From: Leptodactylus fallax
Taxonomy: Eukaryota > Chordata > Amphibia > Anura > Leptodactylidae
Direction: 5' to 3'
Assembly (NCBI GenBank): GCA_947044405.1
Contig: CAMRHE010000353.1
Location: 1,879,501-1,943,500, forward strand
DNA: 64,000 nucleotides
Shown here piece after piece: positions 54,543 through 64,000 of the stretch. The notes under the pieces were generated by a model, which was given only the letters and a program-made list of their open reading frames with translations, was not told where the DNA came from and searched no databases. Position numbers and translations under genes: made by a program. The stretch's first letter is position 1, and each line of letters opens with the position of its first letter.

Positions 54543-56105
54543 CAGTCATGGCCAAAAGTTTTGAGAATGATACAAATATTAATTTTTACAAAGTCTACTG
54601 CTTCAGTTTTTCTAATGGCAATTTGCATATACTCCAGAATTTTATAAAGAGTGATCAGCTTAACAGCAATTACTTGCAAAGTCAATATTTGCCTAGAAAA
54701 TGAACTTTATCCCCCAAAACACATTTCAACATCATTGCAGCCCTGCCTTAAAAGGACCACCTAACATCGTTTCAGTGATTGCTCCATTAACACAGGTGTG
54801 GGTGTTGATGAGGACAGGGCTGGAGATCAATCTGTCATGATTAAGTAAGAATGACACCACTGGACACTTTAAAAGGAGGCTGGAGCTTGCCATCATTGTT
54901 TCTCTTCTGTTAACCATGGTTATCTCTAAAGAAACACGTGCAGTCATCATTGCACTGCACAAAAATGGCCTGACTGGGAAGAGTATTGCAGCTAGAAAGA
55001 TTGCACCTCAGTCAACAATCTATCGCATCATCAAGAACTTCAAGGAGAGAGGTTCCATTGGTGCCAAAAAGGCTCCAGGGCGCCCAAGAAAGACCAGTAA
55101 GCGGCAGGACCGTCTCTTTAAAGTGTTTCAGCTGCGGGATCGGGCTACCAGCAGTGCAGAGCTTGCTGAGGAATGGCAGCAGGCAGGTGTGAGTGCATCT
55201 GCACGCACTGTGAGGCGGAGACTCTTGGAGCAAGGCCTGGTCTCAAGGAGGGCAGCAAAGAAGCCACTTCTCTCCAGAAAAAACATCAGGGACAGACTGA
55301 TATTCTGCAAAAGGTACAGGGAGTGGACTGCTGAGGACTGGGGTAAAGTCATTTTCTCTGATGAATCCCCTTTTCGATTGTTTGAAACATCTGGAAAACA
55401 GCTTATTCGGAGAAAAAGAGGTGAGCGCGACCACCAGTCTTGTCTCATGCCAACTGTAAAGCATCCTGAAACCATTCATGTGTGGGGTTGCTTCTCAGCC
55501 AAGGGAATCGGCTCTCTCACAGTCTTGCCTAAAAACACAGCCATGAATAAAGAATGGTACCAGAATGTCCTCCAAGAGCAACTTCTCCCAACCGTCCAAG
55601 AGCAGTTTGGCGCTCAACAATGCCTTTTCCAGCATGATGGAGCACCTTGCCATAAAGCAAAGGTGATAACTAAATGGCTCAGGGAACAAAACATAGAGAT
55701 TTTGGGTCCATGGCCTGGAAACTCCCCAGATCTTAATCCCATTGAGAACTTGTGGTCAATCATCAAGAGACAGGTGGACAAACAAAAACCAACAAATTCA
55801 GACAAAATTAAAGCATTGATTCTGCAAGAATGGACTGCTATCAGTCAGGATTTGGTCCAGAAGTTGATTGAGAGCATGCCAGGGAGAATTGCAGAGGTCC
55901 TGAAGAAGAAGGGTCAACACTGAAAATATTGACTTTCTGCATTAACTCATTCTGTCAATATAAGCTTCTGTTACTCATAATATGAATGCAATTATATTTC
56001 TGTATGTGATAAAAACATCTGACAAACACACATAAAAACCAGAGGGCAGCAGATCATGTGAAAATATAATATTTGTGTCATTCTCAAAACTTTTGGCCAT
56101 GACTG
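54543..56105 (+). mobile_element. Tc1/mariner element B, copy 2 (DD35E), 1563 bp
   Basis: TIRs CAGTCATGGCCAAAAGTTTT, TA at 54541-54542 and 56106-56107. Near-identical to 10679-12245. Confidence 0.95.
54916..55923 (+). CDS. Tc1-type transposase, 335 aa, catalytic residues present
   Basis: Starts at ATG 54916 (MVISKETRAV), the same start as the copy at 11052. The catalytic set is complete: Asp149 in 'IFSDESPFRLF' (codon 55360-55362), Asp in 'FQHDGAPCH' and Glu in 'NPIENLWSIIK', the last two separated by 35 residues. Helix-turn-helix domains and the 'GRPRK' linker are as in the other copy. A stop immediately after 'GQH' (55921-55923) removes the last three residues (Cys-Lys-Tyr) found in copy 1. 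Other differences are few (for example Glu for Gly in 'RLFETSG', Asp for Tyr in 'GERDHQ'). Activity is possible but untested; the lost C-terminal residues are the only visible defect. Confidence 0.92.
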   Translation: MVISKETRAVIIALHKNGLTGKSIAARKIAPQSTIYRIIKNFKERGSIGAKKAPGRPRKTSKRQDRLFKVFQLRDRATSSAELAEEWQQAGVSASARTVRRRLLEQGLVSRRAAKKPLLSRKNIRDRLIFCKRYREWTAEDWGKVIFSDESPFRLFETSGKQLIRRKRGERDHQSCLMPTVKHPETIHVWGCFSAKGIGSLTVLPKNTAMNKEWYQNVLQEQLLPTVQEQFGAQQCLFQHDGAPCHKAKVITKWLREQNIEILGPWPGNSPDLNPIENLWSIIKRQVDKQKPTNSDKIKALILQEWTAISQDLVQKLIESMPGRIAEVLKKKGQH

Positions 56106-56424
56106 TAGTTTATCATTGGGGTAGCAGCAGGATGGAGATTTTATGTAGTTGAAGACAATGTGGGTTGGGTGCCTGGAAAAGTGAGGAGCCAAAGATGTTT
56201 GTGTTACAAACTTTACAGTCACAGCTGGAAGAAGTAGTCATGGCAGTCCAGATGGAAAAGACGATAAGTGTAAAAAGTCAGAGATATCACTTGTAAGTCA
56301 CAACATTGTTCCTGTACTGTATTTACCTAACTGGACTTCACAGCCCTGTGTAGAACCACTATACGCTCATCTTAGACGTATTCGCCCCCCGTGTTGAACT
56401 CCTAGCTACGCCTCTGCATCAGAC

Positions 56425-59400
56425 TCATCCCTGGCGCTCCTGATTCATGTGCAGTTCCTTAATGAAACAGTAACCTCAGCTTTACTGCGTATGTGCCCAA
56501 GGTACAAGGCATGTGTAGTGAAGCTGAGATGTACTACTCTAGCTTCCAAAAAGAACTCTGCATGCACTGGAAGCATAAGAACCTGTTGGAAAGACACAAA
56601 ACCTGCATTTATTATGGGTAACCCCTAATTTAACTTGCACTAAAAAACAAACAAACAATGGTTGCCACCTGTGATTTTGGCATTTCTTTTCATGTGTGAA
56701 TGTAGACATGCGTGGTATACATTACGCCTCACATCTTACAGTTTGGACTTTAGTTGCAAATTTAAATTTTTACTTGTAATCACAATGAGTTTTAGGTTGA
56801 AATATATGTTTTAATGCATTATTTTTAAATCATGTGTTTATCACATAACTTCATGAAGGTGGACATGGCTATCAATCATCCACAGAGACAAATATAATCC
56901 TCAGGTTGTTTGCTTTCCAAAAAATATAGAGTTCAGACTGTACTTGCTTTCCAAGGTATATTTTATAGGTTGATACACACTGTGACTCTTGATTTTATGA
57001 AGATATGTGGATGTAGGTGTAGGCCTAAGATTATATATATTACACACACACATACACGTGAACTAATATTTTTAGGAGCACATATTGAACTCTTATTTTT
57101 ATGAGGTGTGGTGCATATCACATTTTGCTTGAGTTACATTTTTAGCAACCCATTTCTTTTTTTTTTAAATGAAAGAATACTCTTTAAAGTTGCATTAAGG
57201 TGCCTGTTTGTATACAGTGCTGAGTTACATTTTGACAATGTAGCAGGGTATCTGATTTTAAAAAAATACATTGGTATGGGAGGGGGGTTTGGGATAACTT
57301 TTTCATGTTGTAATTTAGGACTTATTTGTACATCTCAAAAGTGTGAAAAATGTCCTGGCTACCAGTGGTGCAAAATGTCCAAAAACCCCTGTCAGCAAAA
57401 CAGGTTAGGCTAACTGAAGTGTTTCATCCAACACATGGCTTTATCCATCTTGTTTCATTTGCCAGATACTTATAGATATGTCTCCTCGGTGTTAACAACT
57501 GGTTGCCTCAGTTTCTATTCCCAGCCATCTATATTTGCTTTTCTTTCTTTTTCTGTGAAGTGCTCTCAGCTGCTGCGCCCTAATACGCGCTAGAACAGTG
57601 CTGGATGAGTGCCTCTGTTATCTCTGTATGTAAATCCAGATAGAACTGCAATTTAGAAACACCACAGAGCATAGTGCCAACCTAAACTGAAATCCAGGAG
57701 GTGGAGGGAAGAAGAGACAGGAAGGAAGCTGAAACCCTGAAATAAGAAAACCCGTTCAAACCTGGTCACCAAGTATATACATAATACTATATCATAAGAA
57801 CATGATAACTCCATTCCCAGACCCAGAGGCCGTTCATCCAGGATTTGCAATGTACATTAAAAAGGTATATGTCAAGAGGATTTCCCAGTATATACCACTG
57901 TATAGACACACAGCATCATACAGCACATTGCTCATACACTCCAATGTTAAGAGTGTATAGTGTACCGAATACTGTTTGCAGGATACCTATGGATTAGCAC
58001 AGGATACTGCACTATTAGATACAGTTGAAAAAAGTTACAGCAATGTGCACTGGCCCAAAAGAAACCAAAAGGAAACTCTATAGGCCTCTGTCAGATGTAT
58101 AAGACCGTAAGGATATGTTTTATGGGAGCTTACCCAGTGCATACACCAAAAGCAATACAAATAAACTAACAAGAAAGACGTCTTTCATGGCTAATTCAGA
58201 TCTGTACATTTCACAACTGCAAATCTTAAAGGAAATACATGCTTACAATCTGCTTGCCGCAACGTGTATATACACGATTACAGGCATGTGCAGTTCTAGT
58301 ATATACACGCTGGGGCTGAGATATTAGAACATACAGACTGACAGAGTGAGACTTGTTTCTCTTGTGGTAGGGCTAAAAGCTGCAGTGTTGCCTGGTAAGC
58401 CTTTTTTAACATTTATTTTGAAATTTGTCTGTATTTTTATTTTACACATTTTTCCCACCATAAGGTCATATAAGAGGGGGAGGAGGTTGATTGCTGTGTA
58501 TAATGCAATCAGGAAGGATAATAGGCTATGCTCTATGCAGAGGATATTGCACCCCTGCTCTGTAGCTGCATGATTTCCTAGTTACAGACTCTCAAGTCAC
58601 ATTTTAAAACATCATTATTGCATGTCAAGCAACTGAAAAGTATGAGGTCAAAGCTCCATGGAGGTTGCTTGTTCATGATAATCACACATGCATGTGTCTG
58701 GGGAAAAATCACTGCTATACTGCATATAATGAATATCTGATGGGATCACAAGACATTGATGAGTACATTTGATGCCATACTTTCACAATATCGATATCAC
58801 AAGACTAGTTCAACCCCATGCCCAATTTACTTTTATTAGAGGTAGCATGGTTCATCAAATATATAATCACACTTGAAATTGCACTACAACTCACAGCATG
58901 CAATATGTTGCCATAGTACCTAGTACCAAGCCCTAGTACAGCCATACACTGAGTTTGCACAAGTTGGCTGATGAACAGCCAAAAACAGCTGACCACATCA
59001 AAACACTGATATTTTCAGTTGCCAACAAATATCTAACAGGCATGATATTTTCATGGCTGATGTGTCTCTGATGTGTATGGACCACTTTAGACTGTACAGA
59101 GATAACCCCCGTATTAACCTTACAGCTGTCAACTTTTAGATTAACTGGGAACATATTTTACAAAGTAGAGACTGATAATACTTCCCATTGACAAGCTTTA
59201 TACTTTTACAATAAATGTAAACTAAGAGTTGGTCCCAGTGGATACGTTGGTCTTATGCCTAATTCATTCACTAGAAAAAAAATTACTACAATTCGTGCAT
59301 AAAATCTGCCATAGAAAAACACACAAAACACCTATGTAACTTTAATACAACTAAGTTAAAATGTATTAGCAGGACAAAGAACAAATTTACAACTTTAGCT

Positions 59401-59758
59401 AGATAAATGTTGTTAGACCCCTTTGATTTTGGTGGAACCTACCAACCATTTAATGTGTATAGGCAGCTTGGGCTACTGGATTTCAACAGCGTAATCCTTC
59501 CGTTCTCGTTGAGATAAGCCATCTCGAGAGGTGTGCGCACGTAGCTTCCTAACCTCTTCCTAGTGAGAACACATGCATGCTCGGCTAAACCCTGTGTGAC
59601 TGTATACGCAAGGAGGGTTCACAAGAAATGGCCATCAGCCAACATATGATGGCTGATCATAATGAATATATTCAGCCTCACTCAATGAGCACATGGTTGT
59701 AATTATTAAAAATTAATAAATGCTAAAGTACAAGTTTATGATAGAATGGAAGCCTTCA
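56425..59758. other. No gene seen; longest apparently single-copy stretch
   Basis: AT-rich sequence with scattered short tracts (CA-rich 57043-57058, T-run 57161-57170). No frame above about 100 codons, no splice-flanked conserved exon recognised, no repeat ends. Confidence 0.45.
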
Positions 59759-60624
59759 TCTTTCGCCAGGCTCGGACTGGCCCTCCCAGGAACTGGTGAA
59801 TCCCCCGGTGGGCCCCAAGCCCCCACTATTGCGACCGGCGGGATACGGGACCCGCGGCCAGTTGGAGATGGCCGGGGTTCCGGACCACTATGAGAGCGAT
59901 TGGGGAAAGCCTGTATCTCCGACCGCTATACATATTGTAAATGAAAAAGGGCCCCGGCATGTCGCCAGGCCCCTTTCCAATAGATGTCAGCCCAGGGTAG
60001 GTGACTTAAAATAATAAACAGTTATACTCACCTCTCCTGTACTCTGCATCCTTTCCAGGGCTGTTCGGTCATGTGACTGAGGCCTGTAATTAGACCCCAG
60101 CAGTCACATGGGGCGTGGCGGCATAATGACATCAGTGCACCCCCAGGTGACCGCTGAGGACCAATCACAGGCCTCAGCAGGGACGTCTGAAGAGGACTGA
60201 AGACAGCCAGACCAGGCCAGGATGCCCAGGAAAGGTGAGGCAAGGTGAGTATCAGTGTTTGTTATTTTTATTCACCTTTCCTGGGCCTCCGATTAATATA
60301 TTCTGGGGTCTGAGGAGACCCCAGAGTATAATAATAGCATCAGAGCGGAGGGGGGGCTGTTGGGAGCATATAATACTGGATGGGGGCCACTGTGGAGCAT
60401 ATAATGCTGTGTGGGGGCCACTGTGGAGCGCTGTGGGGCTGGAGATATTGGTGCCGTTATTTTCAGCTCCGATATCTCCCCACTGTCACACTGTCAGAAG
60501 GGCGTTCCTCATAGCTGAGTGTCATTGCTGGGCTGTGAGGAATGCCCCCCCCTGACAGTACCCTAACATAGCCTTGTACTGTCAGAGGGGGCGTTCCTTA
60601 CTGCCCAGTGATGATGCTAGACTT

Positions 60625-60799
60625 AAAAAATCCGCAGACCCCATAGACTATAATGGGGTCCGCCGGGTTTCCACCCGAAAAAGGCAGAAAAATGCAAAGA
60701 GAAAAGTCTTGCCTGCAGGTCGTCTCTCTCCGCATTTTTTAAGCAGATTCGAGGATGGTAACCCTGAGCGGAGACTGGGCGCAGGTGTGAACCTAGCCT
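60625..60799. repeat. Partial MITE ending 'gtgtgaacctagcc'
   Basis: 'ccgcagaccccatagactataatgggg' type centre with a right end 'ggtgtgaacctagccttaa'; the left end is missing. Same family as 53631-53878. Confidence 0.6.
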
Positions 60800-60802
60800 T
60801 AA

Positions 60803-61117
60803 ACAGGTTGCCCAGGCTAAAAAATTTTTCTATATTTAAGACATGGAGGTGAAAAAAAAAAAAAAAGCATACTCCCCAGCACCCCGTTGTCCTATGCTAG
60901 TGTCTGTTCGGTCTCGTGGCGGCGTCTCATTTCTGGAAATCCTGTACCTCCTATACCTGTTTGGTCTCAGCGGTCACATGAGGTGCCTGCACAAGATGGA
61001 ATGGATACTGGCAGCAGAAAACGGAGAACCGGGGACAGGAGAGTATTTAATTTTTTTTTTTTTTTTTTTATATCTCCTGCCCGCCACATGGGTTGCTCCA
61101 ATACCTGGACAACCTCT
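60803..61117. mobile_element. TTAA-type MITE, 315 bp
   Basis: Left 'acaggttgcccaggctaaaa' after TTAA 60799-60802; right 'acctggacaacctct' before TTAA 61118-61121. A-run at 60853-60867 and T-run at 61050-61069. Sister of 44474-44818. Confidence 0.78.
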
Positions 61118-61670
61118 TTAAAGGGTTTATCCATCTTTCTAATATTGATGTCATGTCCTTATGATGGGCCATCAATATTACATCTGCAGGAGTACAACAG
61201 CCAGGAACCCTGTAGATCAGCTTTTCAGGACAGTGCAGCTACAGGTCATGTTAAAAATTCCAGAAGCCACGCTGCTTGCTTGCCATACAGGTTGTAGTGA
61301 TAGGTTTAGGTATTGATATCACCAGTAGCCGCCCTGTCTCGGTACAGCTGATCTTCAGGGGTTCTGGCGCTGGGCCCCTAGAAACAATTCCACTGGTGGG
61401 CCCTAGACATCCCAGTCCGACACTGTCTTTAGCAATATAGCCAAGTGGCTTCCTATGTTTTGTATTATTGTTCTAATGTTTAGTCTGGTGTATGAAGAAA
61501 AAAACCACCAGAGAAATGTTAAGGCTAGGTTCACGTTTTCCTTTTGGTGTCCCTAAAATACAGTATTCCAGTAACAATATTATATATATTTGTAATGTAT
61601 TTTTTTTTTTCTCCCACCTCCCACCAGTGGACACTACTGTGGCATCAATCACAGGCATCCGTTTAACGTA

Positions 61671-62482
61671 CCATATATTTCGGACTATAAGACGCACTTT
61701 TTCCACCCAAATTTAGGAGGAAAATGAGGAGCGAGTCTTATGGTCCAAAAGCATCACCCCACTCCTGCCACCAATGGCTTCCTTCTTGTGGGTGGGTACC
61801 TTCTTGTTACTGAAGGCTCCCAGGCCTGTCATAGGAATATTACTAGTTATTAATTAGTAATATTCCTTTATTTAATTATTAATGTAGTGAATCTCCCATA
61901 AACTGCAATACAGTTGTATTGCAGTCTATGGGATTTGCAATCAAATAATTGCAGGGTTCAAGCTCCCTAGGGGGGCTAATAAAATAGTTTAAAAAAAAAA
62001 CCAAACAAACAAAAAAAAAAAAGTTCTAAATCATCCCTTTTCCCTAGAATACATATAAAAGTAGAAAATTACTGTGAAACACATCCACATTAGGTATCCC
62101 TGTGTCTGAAAACGCCCGGTCTACAAACTTATAAAAATATTTTTCCATAGGGTGAACGTAATAGTGGGAAAAAGTATCAAGAGTGCCGAACTGCTGTTTA
62201 TTTCACGGTTTCGCCTCTGATTTGAATAAAAATGATCAAAGTAATAGACATTCCCCAAAATGGTATAACTAAAAAGTACATCTGGCCCTGCAAAAAAAAG
62301 ATGCCCTATGCTTCCCCGTAGAGCTGCAGGGCCACCTGTCAATGTGGCCTTGCAGCTGTTGCAAAACTACAACTACAATATTTTACCACATTTTTTGCGT
62401 CAAAATTTTTTTCCCTATTTTCCTCCTCTTAAACCTAGGTGCGTCTTATGGTCCAGTGCTTCTTATAGTCCGAAAAATATGG
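61671..62482. mobile_element. TA-flanked MITE with 'CGGACTATAAGACGCAC' TIRs, 812 bp
   Basis: Left CCATATATTTCGGACTATAA; the right end read inward is CCATATTTTTCGGACTATAA. TA is at 61669-61670 and 62483-62484. TA duplication suggests Tc1/mariner or pogo-like mobilisation. The interior 61790-62110 is related to the hairpin-chain repeat at 4480-5252. Confidence 0.85.
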
Positions 62483-62747
62483 TATACATCTTGGCAAATA
62501 CATTGGACAGAGTACATACACCGCATGTAAAAAAAGAACCTTTAGCTCAATGATTAGAACAATTATAGATTTAGAAATCAAATGTATGAGCTTAAAAGTG
62601 GTGAAAAATATAAGTATATACATATATTAGTATAGTAGAGACACACACTATATGGACAAAAGTATTGGGACAACTACACATTACATCTACAGGAGCTTTT
62701 TTTCCCCAATTTTAAATCTGTAAACATTAATAAGGAGTTGGTACCCG

Positions 62748-63200
62748 CTAAACAGCTTCCACTCTTATGGGAAAGATTTCTACAGGATTTAGGAGTGTGT
62801 GAATTGGAATATTTGTCCATTTATCTAGAAGAGCATTTGTGAGGTCAGATACTGATGTTGAAAAAGAGGACCTGGCTTGCACTTTGCATTCTAGTCCAAA
62901 GGTGTTTGATGGGGTTGAGGTCAGGACTCTTCGTGACCACTCAGGGTCTTCCACATAAAACTCACCCAACCATGCCTTTATGAACCTTGCTTTGTGCACT
63001 GGGGCACAGTCATGCTGGAACAGAAAATGACTTTACCCAAACCATTCCCCAAATGTTTCACTGGAACTAGGCCAACTCTTGAAATATAACCCCATAGCAT
63101 TATCCCCCCACCAAACTTCACAGCATACAGAAAAGTGGTAGATGATACAAAGTAACCGCCACTGAGTCAGCAGAGTTATGGCAACTTTTATGCACTATAC
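62748..63200 (-). pseudogene. Tc1-like transposase relic
   Basis: The minus-strand frame 62748-62999 reads 'HKARFIKAWLGEFYVEDPEWS' (after the catalytic 'CAP.HKA' region) and then a frameshifted 'LTSTPSNTFGL' in place of the usual Pro-Asp-Leu-Asn-Pro-Ile-Glu block. Upstream coding sequence (63000-63200) is fragmented. Not functional. Confidence 0.65.
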
Positions 63201-63330
63201 TCTTTAGCACTCAGCAACTCTCGAACTGTAACTCGTTGAGCGGCCATTGCATTAACACTTTTCAATAATATCAGTCACAGTTGATTGTGGAAGCGGGAAG
63301 AAATTTTTACAAACTGACTTGTTGCAGTGC

Positions 63331-63444
63331 TAGTAGTATAATGTTGTACCGTGTTAGCCATAGAAAGTAGTGGAAGAGTGAAGAAATCAGGCGATACCTA
63401 ACTGAGTATATCTGATAGTAAGCTTTCGAGAGTCTAGCTCTCTT
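63331..63444 (-). mobile_element. Short retroposon, 114 bp, with 13-bp TSD
   Basis: Flanked by CTTGTTGCAGTGC at 63318-63330 and 63445-63457, interrupting the Tc1-like element. On the minus strand it reads 'ctctcgaaagctt...tatggctaacacggtacaac', a word combination I recall from amphibian and fish retroposon tails. Family not assigned. Confidence 0.75.
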
Positions 63445-63582
63445 CTTGTTGCAGTGCGATCATCCTATTAGAACACCACACTCCAATTCAATGAGCTTTT
63501 TAGAACAACAGAAACGTTTGTAAAGGGCAGACAGTTGCCAGCGACTAAGATATATGCCCCAATACTTTTATCCATTTAGTGT

Positions 63583-63889
63583 ATAACAAATAGTTAACAC
63601 AGAACTCATTTCATTATTTAAACATAATTGTTTCCATAGAAAATAGTGTTTATTATATGTTCAATGTTTAGATCTTCACATTTATTATTGGTTGAGGGCT
63701 AGGCTGCTACTCACTCTACCATTTTGCTTGCTCTCTCAATCAGGGCTGCAGATTGCAATTGGGTTCTGCCATTTTGTTAAGCATTACATTGATGGTCACT
63801 ATTTTGCAACTCTATTTGTAAGTCTTAGCCAGAAATTGATCTAAAACCAGTTAAGAGGTCCAAATCTTTCTGGTATACCTTTTAACGGT
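63583..63889. other. No recognised feature
   Basis: AT-rich sequence without a supported gene or repeat. Confidence 0.35.
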
Positions 63890-64000
63890 ATAGATTCCAT
63901 TTATTTATTTACTAGCTTACTTTTATAGCGCCATCATATTCCGCAGCGCTTTACAGACATGGTCAGTCACTGTCCCATTTCTGGTTTTGGCTTACAAATA
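63890..64000 (-). repeat. Retroposon 3' end with (TAAA)n tail, truncated by window edge
   Basis: 'ccatttatttatttac' followed by 'tttatagcgccatcatattc' and 'cgcagcgctttacagac'. On the minus strand this is '...gcgctgcggaatatgatggcgctataa' plus a (TAAA)n-like tail, a common frog LINE/SINE end from memory. It runs off the right edge. Confidence 0.65.

Larger units (their letters stand above)
54249..56416. repeat. hAT relic (52397 family), split by a Tc1
   Basis: 54249-54542 is made of 'attattaa', 'aggggcac' and 'ggggcatt' words like the centre of 52397-53217. After the Tc1 (54543-56105) it resumes with 'ggggtagcagcaggatgg' and ends 'cctagctacgcctctg' at 56416, the same terminus as 53217. The left terminus was not found. 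Confidence 0.72.
59767..61425. mobile_element. hAT-type non-autonomous element, 1.66 kb, with nested MITEs
   Basis: Left end CAGGCTCGGACTGGC; the right end read inward is CAGTGTCGGACTGGG. Eight-base duplication TCTTTCGC (59759-59766) and TCTTTAGC (61426-61433), one mismatch. The interior has 'gggccccggcatg' and a 'gccactgtggagc' minisatellite (60360-60430). Two nested short elements occupy 60625-60799 and 60803-61117. Confidence 0.88.
62646..63581 (-). mobile_element. Tc1-like element, degenerate, with nested retroposon
   Basis: TIRs CACTATATGGACAAAAGTAT and the complement of CACTAAATGGATAAAAGTAT. TA follows at the right (63582-63583); the left flank reads CA. On the minus strand, transposase-derived sequence is recognisable around 62748-62999, including the degenerate 'SPDLNPI' box read from 'gatggggttgaggtcagg' (62909-62926). 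The remainder is broken. A 114-bp insertion is present at 63331. Confidence 0.8.

Noticed and set aside
56425..59758. Possible host gene exons in the apparently single-copy region
   Set aside because: Short frames only, no conserved motif or credible splice-site pairing seen by eye.

Overview
This window looks like repeat-dominated nuclear DNA from an anuran amphibian. The basis is indirect: the interspersed repeats are ones I recall from frog genomes. They include roughly 390-bp units built around an 'aggggtgtagtttccaaaat' core, TTAA-flanked MITEs of the T2/Kolobok kind, hAT-type elements starting CAG(A/G/T)G with 8-bp target duplications, Tc1 elements, CR1 and L1/Tx1 LINEs, and Penelope-like elements. 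I found no host protein-coding exon, tRNA or rRNA gene. Essentially every long open frame with recognisable homology belongs to a mobile element.

Layout. 1-2513 is the inner part of a large TTAA-type repeat in reverse orientation. 2930-3975 is a hAT-type element with a perfect 8-bp duplication. 4480-5252 is an AT-rich hairpin-bearing repeat. From about 5253 to 28168 one L1/Tx1-type LINE has been split into three pieces by later insertions. A Tc1 element (9330-17645, intact transposase, DD37E spacing) sits in its ORF2. That Tc1 was itself hit by a second Tc1 (10679-12245, DD35E spacing, first catalytic Asp changed to Asn) and by a 5.2-kb TTAA-type element (12258-17440). Further along the LINE is a complete-ended class I-like endogenous retrovirus (18490-27560) with 393-bp LTRs, a GACC duplication and a decayed interior. 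A 2.8-kb CR1 LINE lies in its env region.

The right half (28-64 kb) is a mosaic. It holds a minisatellite-bearing hAT relic, a Ginger/gypsy-type integrase relic (33300-34690), a second hAT element (34817-36122) and a Penelope-like element broken into RT and GIY-YIG parts (36826-40585). Four more Tc1 elements follow (37866, 45245, 48663 with an intact 340-aa transposase, and 62646), plus a second copy of the DD35E Tc1 (54543-56105) inside another hAT relic. A short Penelope-type insertion (47130-47592) carries a canonical hammerhead ribozyme core. There are many MITEs, and a hAT element at 52397 with a triplicated target duplication.

Nothing here works as a pathway. The interest lies in the order of insertions, the three apparently full transposase frames (9649-10662, 48891-49913, 54916-55923), the hammerhead motif and a few odd junctions. 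Family names (Traveler, TRT, T2, Ginger and so on) are inferences from motifs, spacing and memory; no database search was possible.
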